A DNA stretch of 64,000 bases, from positions 3,844,001 through 3,908,000 of the forward strand of contig JAVTLE010000014.1 in assembly GCA_033439295.1 (NCBI GenBank). Direction: 5' to 3'. Position numbers and translations under genes: made by a program. Shown here piece by piece: positions 23,212 through 36,400 of this stretch (the first letter of the stretch is position 1; each line of letters begins with the position of its first letter). The notes under the pieces were generated by a model that did no database searches, was not told where the DNA came from, and was given only the letters and a program-made list of their open reading frames with translations. Origin of the DNA: Deuterostichococcus epilithicus. Taxonomy: Eukaryota; Chlorophyta; Trebouxiophyceae; Prasiolales; Stichococcaceae.

Positions 23212-26200
23212 ATGCGAGACCGTCATGCGCTGCTGCTGGCATTCCTGTGCTATGCGGCCTGCGCCGCATGCGGCGCGTCGGAGGCGGATTACAGCGTCTA
23301 TCACACCAAGTCAGGGCCTGCTGGCTGTTACACAGGGGCTTGAACAATGTCTCAGATTATAGCTGCATGGCTCTAGTGAACAACTCCCTCATCCTGTACA
23401 TGCCTGAGCTAGATGTCTGACACACGGCGTCCCGGCAGGGACGCCATCTTCCAGCTTGTGGGGGAGATCGTCGGCACCCAGCAGCAACCTGCAGCCATGG
23501 CGGTGCGTTAATGTCTGAGAGGTGCTGTGTGCGCACTCACAACGTCGAGAGGCACATCCTTACGAGAACCAAGCGGTAGCGCGACCTGCTGACGCGGCTA
23601 ATGCAGTCATGCCTTGGCGCGCACAATGGTTCAGATCACGAGGGAAGCGAAGACGGACGGCAACTATACCAGCGAGCTGACTGTGGTGACTGTGGAGCCG
23701 GGTGGGCTGGCAGGGCGAGACGATGGCAAAATTCGCATGCTGCTGGTGCGCTGGTGGCTTGATCATGGTCAGCATTGCTGTGGGTGCCTCGTTTGGCACG
23801 GCTTGTTCCTGTAGCTGTCAGCAGATATGACACGTGAACAAGCACCACACCAGCTGCCCTCTCTAGCAACACATCGCCACAAAATTACTGCACATGCTCA
23901 CGGGGCTCAGCCGCTGCGGTGGCTGCTGAGGTCTGCTGCCCTCGCCCTCACACTGCAGAACTTCGGGCAGCATGGCAGGGAGCTCATCACCAACGAGGTG
24001 GCGCTCAAGCTGCTGCAGCTGCTGGCGCACGATGCGGAGCTCGTCAAATTCTGCGCGCTGCAGGACATCCCCGCCGCGCGCCTGCTGGCCAGTCTCAAAC
24101 ACGTCGTCATGAAGGTGGGCATTGCTTCTGCTGCATCAGCTCCTGTTTGGGTGTGTTCCACTGGAAGGGAAGCCGCCCACCATGATGCTGTTGCCCAAGA
24201 AACCCAGGACGGATGCTATGTCGAAAGCCCGTGCGCATCAGAGCGTGGGGAAGGACCCAGCTGCTGCAGCCAGCCATCTGATTGCCCGACTCAACTCCCC
24301 AACTCAACCAGTCGAGCTTGCACATGACCCCCTCGCGGCACCCAATTCTCGGTCACTGGAGCGACTCGCCCAGGCAACGTACACCAGAACTCCTGAGCGC
24401 AGGTGGTGCCGATGGAGAATGTGCGGGGGCGGGAGGCGGTGGAGGCGGGCGCAGCCTGCCTGCGCAAGAATGGGCGCGGCGTGGACACTAATCGCAACTG
24501 GGGCGTGCACTGGGGCTTCAAGGAAAAGGACTACGACCCTGAGGAGGAGTTTCCGGGCAATAGGCCCTTCAGGTGCCGGGTGCTCGCATGGAACGAGGGG
24601 AAGCTGGAAGGGGTTTCGGGCCAGAATGGCCTGCCAGCTCGAGGTGCTGCAGGGGATTGCCGGCAGTTGTGCAGGAATGGACCAGGCTGGTCGGGCTGCA
24701 GCCGGCGCGCAGGGGACGTAGTGCGATGTCAGGGCCTGGTCGCAGATGCGCAGCGGACTTACGACATAATGGGCGCCGCAGCATGACAGTCTTCATGAAT
24801 CACGTGTGCGACATGCGCTAAACGCTCTGAGATGCACGCCGCAGCGAGCCGGAGGCGGAGATGCTGCGGGCGCTAGCGGCGGGCTTCGCCCCACACGCAT
24901 GGGTCAACGTACACAGCGGCATGGAGGCGCTCTTCATGCCATACGACCACCGGGCTGAGGTGCATTGGATTTTGCACGCTGTCCACGAATCGAAAGGGTG
25001 GGATGCAGCTCGGCATCGAGTTGTCTCGGCGGGTCTGAGCTCCATTGTCCCACGACTCAGGGCTCGGCTGTCAACCGGCTGCTCCGCACATGCATCATCA
25101 GCAGGTCACCGAAAGGGATGGTGCCGGCTGAGATCGGCAGTTGTTGCCGAAACCTCCTGCAGCTCAACCCCACCTTGCAGCCTGATACTGGGACAGGACA
25201 CCGCTCGGTCCCTCGTCCGCCGCAGGTGCCGGAGGGGGAGGGGCCGGCTGCTGCGCTGGCCATCCTGCAGGAGCTGAATCGGACGGCCTGCGGCGGCCGC
25301 TGCGCCGTGGGCTCCGGCGGCAAGTCCGTCGGGTGGGTGGCAGCGCCTGGCATGGACTGCAGCAGTCACGGCTCCCTGCTGACTTGAGGTGGGACCTCAG
25401 TGACTGGCACACCTCGAGCGTGGCCATCACTCTTTTCATGGGGCGCGGAAGTGAAGCGCCTGAACTGCTCCGGAACCGCCTTGCAGGTACCTGGCGCACG
25501 GCACGGCCACAGACTACATGTGGGAGGAGCTGCACGTGCCGCTGCCGTTCACGTGGGAGATCTACGGCGACGCCGCCGCCGCCTACACCGAGTGCTTCCG
25601 CATGTTCAACCCTGCCGGCGCCGAGGCGGTTGCGTCCGTTGTGGACACCTGGGCCGCGGCGGTCCTTCGCCTGGTGCTGCTGCTGCCAACGCACCCCGCG
25701 GTTGCGAGGGACGTGCCCGCCATGTGAGATGATGTATCCACTTTGACTGGGACAGAGAACAGACGATGATGTAGAACAAGCTGTTCGTCGGCAGCGGCAG
25801 TCAACCGGGGTCAACCGCCTGACCCGCCTCTGCCGACGCCCCGTGCTGTCGCCAGTGCTTCAGCCCACCACTGGAGCAGCGATCTTGTTCATGGCTGTGC
25901 CTGTGGCGCGTGCATAAACGCCTCAGTGAGCTGTTCCGCGTGGCGATGCGCTGAAGGGCCACCGCGGGGCAGCAGCTGCCGGCGGAAATGGCGGCGCAGG
26001 CAGCGAATCAGACGCTGGCGGCGGCAGGCGTGAAATTGGTGGACCGCGAGAGCTCAGAAGAAGGGGGCGCAGGAGTGCGCCGTGGTGCCGCGACAATGGC
26101 GACGCTGCCGCAGAGCAGCGAAGGGGGCAGTCTCAGTCTCATAGGCATTGGGCGGACAGCGCTGCTGTGGGGCACGTTTGCCGTCGTGGTGGTGGCAGTG

Positions 26201-26287
26201 TGCCTGCTGCAGAGGCGGGCGGTCTGGCGGAAGCTCTCGCCACGCGGCCGCATGTTTGTGCGCCGCCGGAATGGCAGCCCAGTGTGA
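23212..26287 (+). CDS. M14 zinc carboxypeptidase with signal peptide and C-terminal anchor
   Basis: Removes C-terminal residues from peptides; close to the plant M14 protein of the At5g42320 type. ATG 23212 opens a signal peptide (HALLLAFLCYAACAACG), then SEADYSVYHTK spliced to DAIFQLVGEIVGTQQQPAAM. The core has NFGQHGRELITNEVALKLLQ (zinc His and Glu), VVPMENVRGREAVEAG, GRGVDTNRNWGVHWGFKEKD (substrate Arg), PHAWVNVHSGMEALFMPYDH (third zinc His), VGSGGKSVG + YLAHGTATDYMWEEL and PFTWEIYGD (catalytic Glu). After ARDVPAM a GTGAGA donor at 25725 joins an acceptor at about 25966 in frame, adding ATAGQQLPAEMAAQAANQTL and a hydrophobic span ALLWGTFAVVVVAVCLL followed by Arg/Lys. The protein would then be a type I membrane enzyme with a lumenal or outer catalytic domain. 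Without that splice it stops at 25727. Confidence 0.9.
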
Positions 26288-26800
26288 GGAGTTGTCGGTT
26301 TAGATCATAACAGGAACTTCGGGGAGGTTTGCTTGGTTTATTAGCACACGGTTGAAATTGCTTTCAGCTCAGAACGAGCGCAAGATGGAGCAATGTCAAT
26401 ATTTGGTCGCAGGGATGCAGTCCAGCCTTTTGAATATTGATACAAGTGTTGGGCAAGCACCACATACCTATCAACCGCAACCCAGAAACCCACGAAAGCA
26501 TGGCAACCAACAAAATCATGGCCCCATTATAGAGAAGGGACGATGGGTAAGTACTACGAAGCAGATGAAGTCCACAGCGTGTGTTGTGATGCCATGTGCC
26601 TCACTGCAATGCGGCAGGAATTGCACGTCCAGCAACCGGGTGGCGCCCCAATTTACTGTTGCGATTCAGTCGGATCAGCGTGTGCAAATGGCATCAATCC
26701 CAGCAGTACGCTGCTCCCAGAGCACCCGCGGCAGCGACTGGCCGCCTCAAGTAGTTCTGCGCGCCTAAATCACCGCGCAAGCTTCACAGCAGAATGCCCA
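26288..26800. other. Convergent 3' interval
   Basis: Between the stops of the carboxypeptidase (+) and purine permease (-). Open frames here lack any family feature. I see no gene. Confidence 0.4.
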
Positions 26801-29800
26801 TCACACCATGGCGGCGGCGCCGCCCTTGGCGGAGTCATCGTACCCGTTGTTGCCGGCCTCCCCGTGGTGGTGCATGTCCTGCTTGTGGGGGGGCAGGCCC
26901 TGGTCATAGTCGTGCTTGACGGCACCGTGCTCCAGCGCCTCTCGGTCCGCCTCAGTGCCGTGGCGGGTCGGATCTGTGCATCATACCAGCAGCAGGTCAT
27001 CACTGCTTTGAGCAGCAGGGCATGATCAAGAGGGCAAGCTCTATCTGACTGACTTGCCAGGGCGCAGCCTGCTCGCCCGTTGCGACAGCGCACAGCGGGT
27101 AGATGGGGTCGACGGCCAGGCACCGGCAATGCGCCCACCTTGAGGCACTGCATGGACGTACTTGTCCTCGCCGCCCTCTTCGATCTGCGGCAAGGCGGTG
27201 TGCACGTTTTGAGGGCATGCATGGGCGCTGATCATTTGACCAAATTGCTTTCGAAGCTTAGACTAAGCACACTCGTGCCAGAGCAAGCATGTACTTGAAC
27301 ACGGTCCACTAGCAAGTCGCTGTTGGAGGCCTCACCGGCAGGATGAGGTGCAGCGCGATGGCGGTGAGGCAGCCGATGGTGAAGCCGTTGGACAGGATCT
27401 GCAGGCAAGCAAGAGCTTGTTCCCCTGTTGCGGTTCTCAGGGCGAACTAGCTGTGCATGCTGCGGAGTGCGCATGACACGTATGCTTCGGCAGCTCAGAT
27501 TTGCGCACAACTCTGCAGCAGGGAATCTTGCGCACCAGGATGACGGAATCCCTGCACATGTGAAAATTTCAGAGTGAAAAGGACCGCGTGGGCACAGTCA
27601 CATCTAAAGTTCCTTCAAAAAATTTCCTTCTGCTGTGTGTGAGTGAGCATGATAAGAAGCCCACTCCGTAACTGCGGATTTAGGTCATTCAGGCTCCCAC
27701 CTCAGACTGCGAACGCCTGTGCTCATGCCGTCAGTTATCGGCCACAGGTTGTTCGTGGCCCAGCCGGGCACCAGCGTCACACCCAAGCCAAGGCCCAGGG
27801 ACACCGCCAAGATGAAACGGGTGCGGCGGGCGAACCCGTCAATGCTGATAACCTGAGGCGGCCATTGGGGAAAGGGTGTTAGGAGTGTAGTCGACAAGCA
27901 CAGCTGACGGAGTCTCTAGTGATCATTGATGAGTGTAGTCGACAAGCACAGCTGATGCAGCCTGCGGCAATCATTGATCACAAAATCGTCCAACCGGCCG
28001 AAATCAAACAAACCCAAACAAGTGCACCTTGAAGCCGGATACGCACACATTTGCAAAAAGGAAGGTAGTCATCCCGCCAAGCACGCAATCCCTGCCAGTG
28101 CGGAACAGCAAAGCAAATTGTAAACAACGCCCAAAATGACCTGGATCTGTTGCAAGCAGGCGGCACTGCAGCGCCAGGCAGAGCAGTAGCGTGTCGACAG
28201 GTCGGATTGGTGAACAGCAGAAGGGGGAGAGTGTCACTTACGGAATAGTCGTGACCTGCGCAACACAATGAAACAATATGCCAGTAATATGTGGAAAAGT
28301 GGATCTCCAAAAGATCGCCATCGCGACAGCAGAGAACTTAACTTGGACCAAGCAGCGATAGGTAACAAGGAACTCACCCACGCGCCCACTTTCGCCAGCA
28401 CGCCAAAGCAGATGAGCCAGACTCCGCACGCAATGCCGGCCCAGCGGGAGGCGCAGCGTGTCTGCAGGCCGAGGACCTCCAGTCAACGGCACTGATGCGT
28501 TCTTCAAGGAGCCAGCAGAGGCAGTGTGCATCGGCGCACCAGAGCAATTACGCCGTTGTTCTGCGCAAAGGTGGTGGAGGGCAGCGTCATGGCAATGGCG
28601 CCCAGGAACGAGTTGCAGCCTGTGGCAGGAGGGGCAGCGTCGGGACATCGGCAAATTTTCAAGCATTGCATACCAATGCCTGTGTGTGCGGGGCCTTGCT
28701 GGATCTGCACAAGATGCCAACGCATGCAGATGTTTGGAGTATTCTGCGCTCTCCACAGTGGCTCGGACTGATCGATCGGTGAGCGACTCACCGTCACCAA
28801 GCAGACCACCCTGAATGCGGCGTGAGTGCATGGTTCCGGTCGTCGCCAGCATGGACGCCTCTTCGGTGGCCTACGGGATCACAAGTTGCCAAATGTTCAA
28901 GGCTCTGCCGCCTTCATCATGCTTTTGATGGGCAGCAATGGCAATGCGGGTTTATGACGCCCAGAGTACAAGCTGGTATTTGCACAGTGCAGCTTTGATG
29001 TGCAGGTGTCGCACCGTGATATCTCCGATGCCCTCCACAGCCACGACGATGAAGGAAACGATGAAAGCTGCGGGCGGACAGATATTGGGGTTCAGATAGA
29101 GGCAGCTGTGCCATTGCTGGACCAATCAAATAAGTTATGGAACTGCAGCGCCGCTCAGGAAACTAGTAGGGGGTGGATCTGACATCGAACGCAACACGAT
29201 GACGACTGAGTGTGAGCACAAATGAGCTGCAGAAACTCCAGCAAACCAGCCAGCGAGAGCACTGGACTTGACAGCACGAGCGCTCTGCTGCAGCAGGCAT
29301 GCGCGGAAGCAGCCGCCAGCACTAAAGACGCACGCAGCAGCGCCGGCGTGTACCAGCCGATGCCGAACCACTTGGTCCACAGAAAGGTGATGGACTCGGA
29401 CTCGTGAATGTTGGTGGACACGACGAACTTGTCGCCGTGGTGGCGCGTCAGATAGGCGATGAAGTAGCTGCAGCAGGCAGCGTCGATGCAAAATCGTCAG
29501 CATGACGCCCGCGCACACAGAAAAGGTAGAATGCTCATCTCAGCTCTCTGCAGCCTACTTGCGAAAGGTTGTCTGTTTAGATCTGTTTCAAAATGGCCGA
29601 GTGGAGGGCTGTCGCGGTTGAGAGTTTTCAAGGGCAACGCACCCAAACAACAGCGCAATGACGACCTCGATGTTCCGAAGGAATGGCGACCTGTGGCAAA
29701 ACGCAGTCACGCATCAGTTTTCTGGCTAACAAGGGCCAAGCAAATCGCAGCAACGAGACAGCAGGCACAACGAATTGCGCTGCCTCATTTGCTGGCAGAC

Positions 29801-32734
29801 GGAGGGGCAAAGCATGCATGATCACGCGGAGGGTTGCTGCCACACACGTGATCCAGGCGCGAAGCAGAGTTGTGGCGTCACACCCAAAGAGCTCGAGGAA
29901 GACCAGCATCGCAAAGACGAGAGCGCCGAGGCCGACGTAGACAGCTGTGCCAAACGGCAGTTGTACATCGCCGTTGTCCGTGCACGGAGGCACGAAGGCG
30001 GGCGCATAGCACACGCCCTGCATGCGCCAAGGAGCTGTGAGCGCATGTGGCATGGTGTGGTTGCTGCATCACCAAATCATGTCATTGCTCGCAGCGGGCA
30101 GAGACGCGAGAGGTCAGTTGTGCTGGCCAGCGGCGTTACCGGGGCGCCTGTGAAGGAGTCTGTGAAGGTGGTGTTGGCGCCGGTGGTCTGCAGGACGGCC
30201 ACACAGCATTGCAGGTCATGCAGTGCTCAAGCAGTGCTTCGTTTGTGCAGGGTTTGGGCCATGTCCTGCATGACCAAATTAGCAGAGCAATCAGGTCGTG
30301 TTTGTTCACGGCAACCATGTGTCATCGTCTCACAGTGTTGGTGAAGACGCATGGGCCCAGCTCCTGTGCAGGGAGGCCCTGCTCGTGCAGTACACAGCAT
30401 CAGAAAGCTGCTCCACGGTAGAAGACCTGTTGCGCTGTCAGGTCTGCGTGCTCAATGCAAGCATTGAAAGGTGTGCCAACTTTGCGTGCTCCATCGCACC
30501 CCGGTATTCTGAGCGCAGAAGACACCGCCGCCCCAGTCTGTGATGAGGAGTATCAGCATGTGAGATGTTTCACATTTCTATCTCGCATACTATCTCTATC
30601 AATTTCTAATGCACATTGAGCACTCGATCAAGTCGGAAAAAAGCGCACATTGCATGCCGGTGCCAATGAGGGCTGCGCCTGGACGCCATTGTTGGAAAGA
30701 GAAGTTATTGATCTGAAATTGACTGAATTGTCGCGATGTCTCTCTGCAGGCGCCACTAAGACTCGATCCCGAAAAACAGTTGTTTTACCGATCAGGAAGA
30801 TGGTAATGCCCGTGACCATTGGTGGGAAGACGCGTCGCACGGCGCGTGGCGGCATGAAACTGAAACGAAAACGCTCATACATCTCGCTCACACATCTCAT
30901 TTCGCTCATCACTCACAGAGAAATTGTCGCATTGACATGCACGATCACACATGCAAACATCATAAATCGATTTGGCGTGCAAAAGAAATTCCGAACACCT
31001 GATGGCGATGGTAGTAAGGCATGCGACCATAATCACGCCCATGAGACGCCTACATGCCCATGACGTGCACACAACTGTGGGCGCGACCGTCTGAGAAGAA
31101 GCACTCAAGAAAACAGCGAAGCATCTGTGAATGTACGAGCGGATGGGCCAAAACCTCACCCGTATGCTTCTGTGAATGAATCGCCGTCATCCTGCGTAGA
31201 ATGCGGCATTGACGTCAGTGCTCTCTACAGACCTGTTACTCCTTTGCAGGCCTGTGTTTGAAGATGTTTGTTTTAAGGTAGTGAGCAGAATGAGCAAAAG
31301 TTACCATCATATAGCCGATGGACGTCTGCGCTAAGGGCAAAAACGTAAAGCTGATGCCGATAACACTAATTACGCCTGCACAACAGCAAGAGTCAGTTCA
31401 ATTTTTCAAGTTCAGTTCAGTGTTCAAGGTGTTCACAAAAAACAAGAATTTAAAACACCCCCCAACATGAGTCTGATGCGGCAAAATGGGTGGCGGCAGA
31501 CCAACCTGTGCCATAGTACAAAGGCACGAAGGGAATCTTCAACTGGATCACGTGAACGATGGTGCAGATGCCGCTGACGATCAGTGCGCTCGATATCAGG
31601 AACCTGCATGGATTTCAGAGACATGAGCTTCTGAATTCTCACGGTCGACGCTTGCGGTGGTTGTTGGGTTGCATCTTTCTACTCGGCCGTCAAGCGTCAG
31701 GGCTTGCATACCCTGATCAACTAAATGCTGCTAGCTCACCGGGTGATGGCGGGGTCGTTTGCCACGGAGGACACTACAAGCGGAGGCGTGATCAGACCGC
31801 CGACCTGAAAAAGATTAAATAAGGGTGTCGAGTTCGCGGCGATGGACGAAAGCGTATGTGCATGTGCAGGGCGGGCGGTGTCTGGAAGTGGCAGTGTCCT
31901 GGCGCGGGCAGGGCCGACGGTGTAGGTAATGGCAGTATCAGCAGGTGTTGAAGTGGCACTTGCCATGGCAAGCGCATGCTGCAGACCCATGATGGCGGCG
32001 AGGAAGATGCCCAGGAACTGCACGGTGCAATGCGCATCAACTTCAGTGGCATGACAATGTCCAGCGGCAATGGACGAAGGCATGCCTGCCATGCTGGGCG
32101 GGCCGGTGTATGTGAGTTGCCGTACCAACAGTGCAGAGGACGCCGTGTATGCAAGTAGCAGTATCAGCAGGTTTCGAACCGACACTTGCCTCATTGTGCG
32201 CATAAAAAGGAGGCGCCGCACGCCTTCGCTTGCCCATGCACCATGGCCACTGTGGCTGCGAATCGAGGAAGAGCTACATCTTAGTATCCATGCTTGCACT
32301 GCTACATCAAGAGAAGGTTTTGACCGCTGATCAAGCTCTGTTTAGCTGTCTTGGAGCACAGGACATGTGGCCTGCACCCTCAAATGCAAACCAGCAGAAC
32401 GCAAGACGTCGTGTCATCACGAGACGTCCTTCAGCTGGAGCCGAGCAAATGCTCAATGGAAAAGCACCAAAGATTGCAAAAGCCTTGAAGTGGTAGCCCG
32501 ATCGCGCGGGCGCAGGGCAACGGGTGGTTGCGCCGGAAACCATGACTAAGTATCCAAAGCGGGCATGTAGGATGGTACGTGCAGAGGTTCCAAGAAGATT
32601 GTATATATATGCAACAGTCTCACCATGCATAGCGGGCCCCATTTGTAGTCGCCAAAACAGATCATTTTCCAGCCAGCTCCCTTCAGCCGACCCAAGTTCA
32701 GCTTGTTGTCCGCTTCCTCCTTGGAAACGGCCAT
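26801..32734 (-). CDS. NCS2/NAT purine permease (UapA-like urate/xanthine type)
   Basis: Proton-coupled uptake of urate, xanthine or related bases at the plasma membrane. ATG 32734 gives MAVSKEEADNKLNLGRLKG then WKMICFGDYKWGPLCM. Later exons read FLGIFLAAIMGLQHALAM, VGGLITPPLVVSSVANDP, FLISSALIVSGICTIVHVIQ, VPLYYGTG, AGVISVIGISFTFLPLAQTS, FMPPRAVRRVFPPMVTGITI, DWGGGVFCAQNTG, AVYVGLGALVFAMLVFLELF, RHHGDKFVVST and WTKWFGIGWYTPA. FIVSFIVVAVEGIGDITV and HSRRIQGGLLGDG follow, then LPSTTFAQNNGVIAL, which contains the NAT signature with QNNG. The end has ASRWAGIACGVWLICFGVLA, LGGMTTFLFANVCVSGFKV and SIDGFARRTRFILAVSLGLG. A His-rich soluble tail ends GGAAAMV-TGA. Motif spacing follows fungal UapA. 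At least 14 exons over 5.9 kb make it the most intron-rich gene here. Its ATG faces that of an NPF transporter. Confidence 0.93.
27883..27978 (-). repeat. 48-bp imperfect tandem repeat in a permease intron
   Basis: Two adjacent 48-base units (27883-27930, 27931-27978), 40 of 48 bases identical, about 30 bases upstream of the acceptor for the exon encoding SIDGFARRTRFILAV. Purely intronic. Confidence 0.85.
31838..32195 (-). repeat. Diverged duplication flanking a permease exon
   Basis: Segments at about 31838-31965 and 32066-32195 share scattered blocks in the same order, offset by 226-228 bases (for example the 15-base block at 31932 and 32158, and TGGACGAA at 31843 and 32071). They flank the exon encoding FLGIFLAAIMGLQHALAM, so an old tandem duplication probably spanned this part of the gene. 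Confidence 0.6.
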
Positions 32735-33451
32735 GATGAAGGGTCTCGAGACGAAAAGTAAGTTTGGAAGGACTCAGATTGATGATGGATCGCTGCCTTG
32801 TCGTTTTCTTGCTGAAAAAGTCTGCTGACCTAGGCTTGCACCTCTTGGGACCACGTGGAACCCGTGACTCCGTGAATAGGAGATCAAGGGACACTAAGTA
32901 ACTAAGTACAGCTGTTGTACTCAGTCTCCCCTGAAGGGCGCATGAGAATTCTCGATCTTGTGAAGGGTTCACTTAGTCATCCCTGGTGGATCGGCAAGCT
33001 TTGCCGCCTGGAACACGCCACTGCAACTTATCAAGCTACTGCATCGCGCTGTAGCCGAGTCGCTCGGCTGTCTATTTCATCGTCAGTCGCGGTGGCCACA
33101 AACTCGTTGCTGGTGTTGAACCCCGCTGACGGCAGCCCTGTACAGCAGGTCTGTGCACAAGGTGCACAGACTGCACGCATAGGGAAGTTCTGTAGGTGGA
33201 GCGTTGCGGCTGGGGTTTTCTTGGGCTTGGAGTATATCTGGCAGGAGGTTTTCCTGGTAAGCAGTTCTTGGGTTTTGTCTTCAGGATGTGCACAACAGGC
33301 CACCTCTGTTGTTTCAGTGACTCTTCAAGTGCTGGCGCACCAGTTGTGCTGTCCTTGAAGCCGGCCCGTTTGTTTGCTCAGTCGCCCATACTGGACATGC
33401 AACTCACCCCCGCCGCCGTCTGTGCCACAGGGCTGACAGCGCCAGGCTGCA
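32735..33451. promoter_or_regulatory. Shared divergent promoter of two transporters
   Basis: 717 bases between the ATGs of the purine permease (-) and NPF transporter (+). No coding segment is supportable on either strand, and I could not pick out a defined TATA box or binding site with confidence. Confidence 0.45.
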
Positions 33452-36400
33452 ATGCCGCCCCTGGAGGACAGGAGCGATGAGGAGGAGGATCAAGTGGGGC
33501 TGCTGGTGGACTCCCGCAATGACAGCGAGCTGGATGGCTCCCTCGACACGCACCGCTCCACACTCTGGACTGTGTGCCCCTTCATCCTCGGTGCGGCGGT
33601 GCTAGCGTCCCACATGCAGTTGATCCGCGCTGGAGCAAGTCGTGCGCTAAAATTGAACCGGCAAGTTCCAGGAGCTTTGCTGCGGACTTTGCTCATGGAT
33701 GGAGCATTGCCCAGCGGGCTGGCGCTGAGGTTTGGCTGGTATTCCATCGCCCACAGGCAACGAGTTTTGCGAGCGCCTCGCATACTATGGCCTGGCGACC
33801 AACCTCATCACCTACATGCGGACGGAGATGTATGAGGAACCGGCATTCGCGGCCATCATGGTGCAGCTGTTTGAGGGCACATGCTACCTCACGCCGCTGC
33901 TGGGCGCCTGGCTGGCGGACTCGCGCTGGGGCCGCTACAAAACCATCCTGGTGTTCTCGGCCATCTACGTGGTGGTGAGCTTGAAACCGCAAAGCAAGGC
34001 TGTGCTGCTACAGACTCGCTGTAGCTTAACAAGGTCTGACAGGTGTTCAGGTGCTTTCTGGAGTGGCGGCGGCAGTAGAATCGAACGGGAAGAGCAGCGA
34101 CCCTGCAGCCCCTTCCTCTCCCCTACGTCCTCGTGCAACTGTGTATCTGACGACTTCATGTCCCAACTCAAATGTGCCGCTGTGCACTGCAGGGCATGTT
34201 GCTACTGGCGGGCAGCACAACAGTGTACCAGGTGCTGCCGGACGCAGGCGAGAAGAAGAAGCAGAGGCTGCAGGTGCTACAATGCAGCACAGCCTCTAGT
34301 GAATCTGAGGCTCACTACCGCCACTCACACCCTGCCTCCACATGCTGAGACTGCAATCTTGTTAGGCCAGCCGGCATTGACAGCAAGGAGTGCGTCATCT
34401 CGGCCCGTAGGACACGATCTTCTACCTGTCGCTGTACATCGTGGCACTGGGCACCGGCGGCATCAAGCCCAACGTGTCGGCGTTCGGCGCTGACCAGTTC
34501 GACGAGGCCAACCCCAAGGTGCTCAATCTGTTCTCCTGGCCTCCATTAGGTTCATTATGGCTGCAGTTTGCCTTTGTGCCCCGCAGCCTCCAGCCCGCCC
34601 TGCAATCCGTGTCCGCTTCGTCCTGCCCCACGGCAGCAGGATTTGAACATGAGCCGAATGTGCACAAATGCAGGACCGGGCGGAGAAGGACAGCTTCTTC
34701 AACTGGTTCTACTTTGCCATCAACCTGGGCAGTCTGCTGGCCGTGACCGTCATCGTCTATGTTCAGGTACACGCCGGCAGTGCTGCCAAACTCACAGTAA
34801 CATGTTCCATGATTAGCATGTTTGCAGTGTTTCACATGATGCAAAAAAGCCCTTTTGCAGCAGCTGACGAGTTGTGCTACTTCGACGTGTGCAAGGACAA
34901 TATCTCGTGGGCTATTGGGTTTGGTGTGCCGGCGGCCGCCATGGTGTTTGCCATCGTGCTCTTCGTGGCTGGCTCCAAGAACTACACGCATGTCCCTCCC
35001 ACAGAGAGGTGAGGGCAGAAATTTCCAAGATCATCCGGAGTTGCTTTGCTGCAGACGGTCCTGCTCTGACTGGCGGGTCGTGCCCCCACTCCCAAGCCGC
35101 CATGCCGGCGGAGGATCCACACGCATTGATTGCGAACCCAGAGGCTAATGCGCCGTTTGAGCAATCATGAGAGCACAGCTACAAAGCTGCCATCAACCAG
35201 GCGGAGGCACGAATGCTCAACACACGCTGCGTCCTGCGGCTTGATAGTCTCGGCTCGAAAATTCAAAGCCCGATACCTGGACACGCTTTCTGTTCGCATC
35301 TGCCGCAGCCATGGAGCGCGTAGTGGTCCTGAATGCTAAACCCTGAAAAACCAAACACACGGTCCGTCTGTGCCCCCGCAGCCCGGTGGCGCGCGTGGTG
35401 TCGGTCGTTAAGGCCGCCATCCGCAACAGCTGGAAGCGCAAGAAGCCGGCTAACAGCGGCGGCTACGACGGCCCAGTGAACCTGCCGGATGGCATTGCCG
35501 CTGCCATGCGCAAGACGCACTCCTACATGTGGCTTGACAACGCCGTCAAGGAGGAAGAGGAGGTCGGCGGAGGTGAGAGCAAACTGAGTCTGCTTCCTGC
35601 TTCCCGCGTTGGAGTGCCTCGCCAGACCCGCGTGCCTGCCCTGCGCCTGTGCGGTCGGCCGCTGCTCATGCGCATCTGGCCGCCACTGGCCTGCCGTGCG
35701 ACCCGACAGCCCTGGCCAGCTGCTGAACAGACCTGGAATAGGTCTTGGTCGCAGGGCACCAGTCGCTAGGGCCCCAGTGCCAGAGAAAAGTCGCAGCCGT
35801 GTCGCGGCCATTCTGCTGGCTGCGGCTGATGTGCACTTCATGCTGATCCCTGGAGTGCGTCGCCGCCATCTCCTCACTCGTTCGCTCCCAAGAATATATG
35901 TCATTCCCGCAGGCTTGGTGGTGGAGGGGTACACGCCAGAGCAGGTGGAGGAGGTCCGTATGGTCGTGCGCCTGCTGCCCATCTTCTTCACCACCATCCT
36001 GTACTGGACCGTGTACGCCCAGATGGGCACCTTCTTCATCATGCAGGCGCGGCCCCCACTCTCCCCGCTGCTGTGACTCACCTGCCGGTGCTCCGCCTTC
36101 CCTGCCCGACGGCCCTGCTCCAGTCCCGCCCGTGGGAGCACCGGGCCGGACCAGACAGCTGTGGCTGCGGGTGCGGTCCCTGGCAGAGTTTCACCAGCAG
36201 TTTTGGCGCCCCTGACAGCATGTTGCGCGCGCACCCCACAGGGCACGCAGATGGAGCGGTCCATGTTTGGCGGCAGCTTCTACATCCCGGCGGCCAGCCT
36301 GTCGCGTGAGTCTTGCAATACCTGCAATCCCAGCTACATGACGTTCGTATTGCACAACCTGCAATTCAAGCTGCATGACATTCATTCAACCCTGCGCCAC

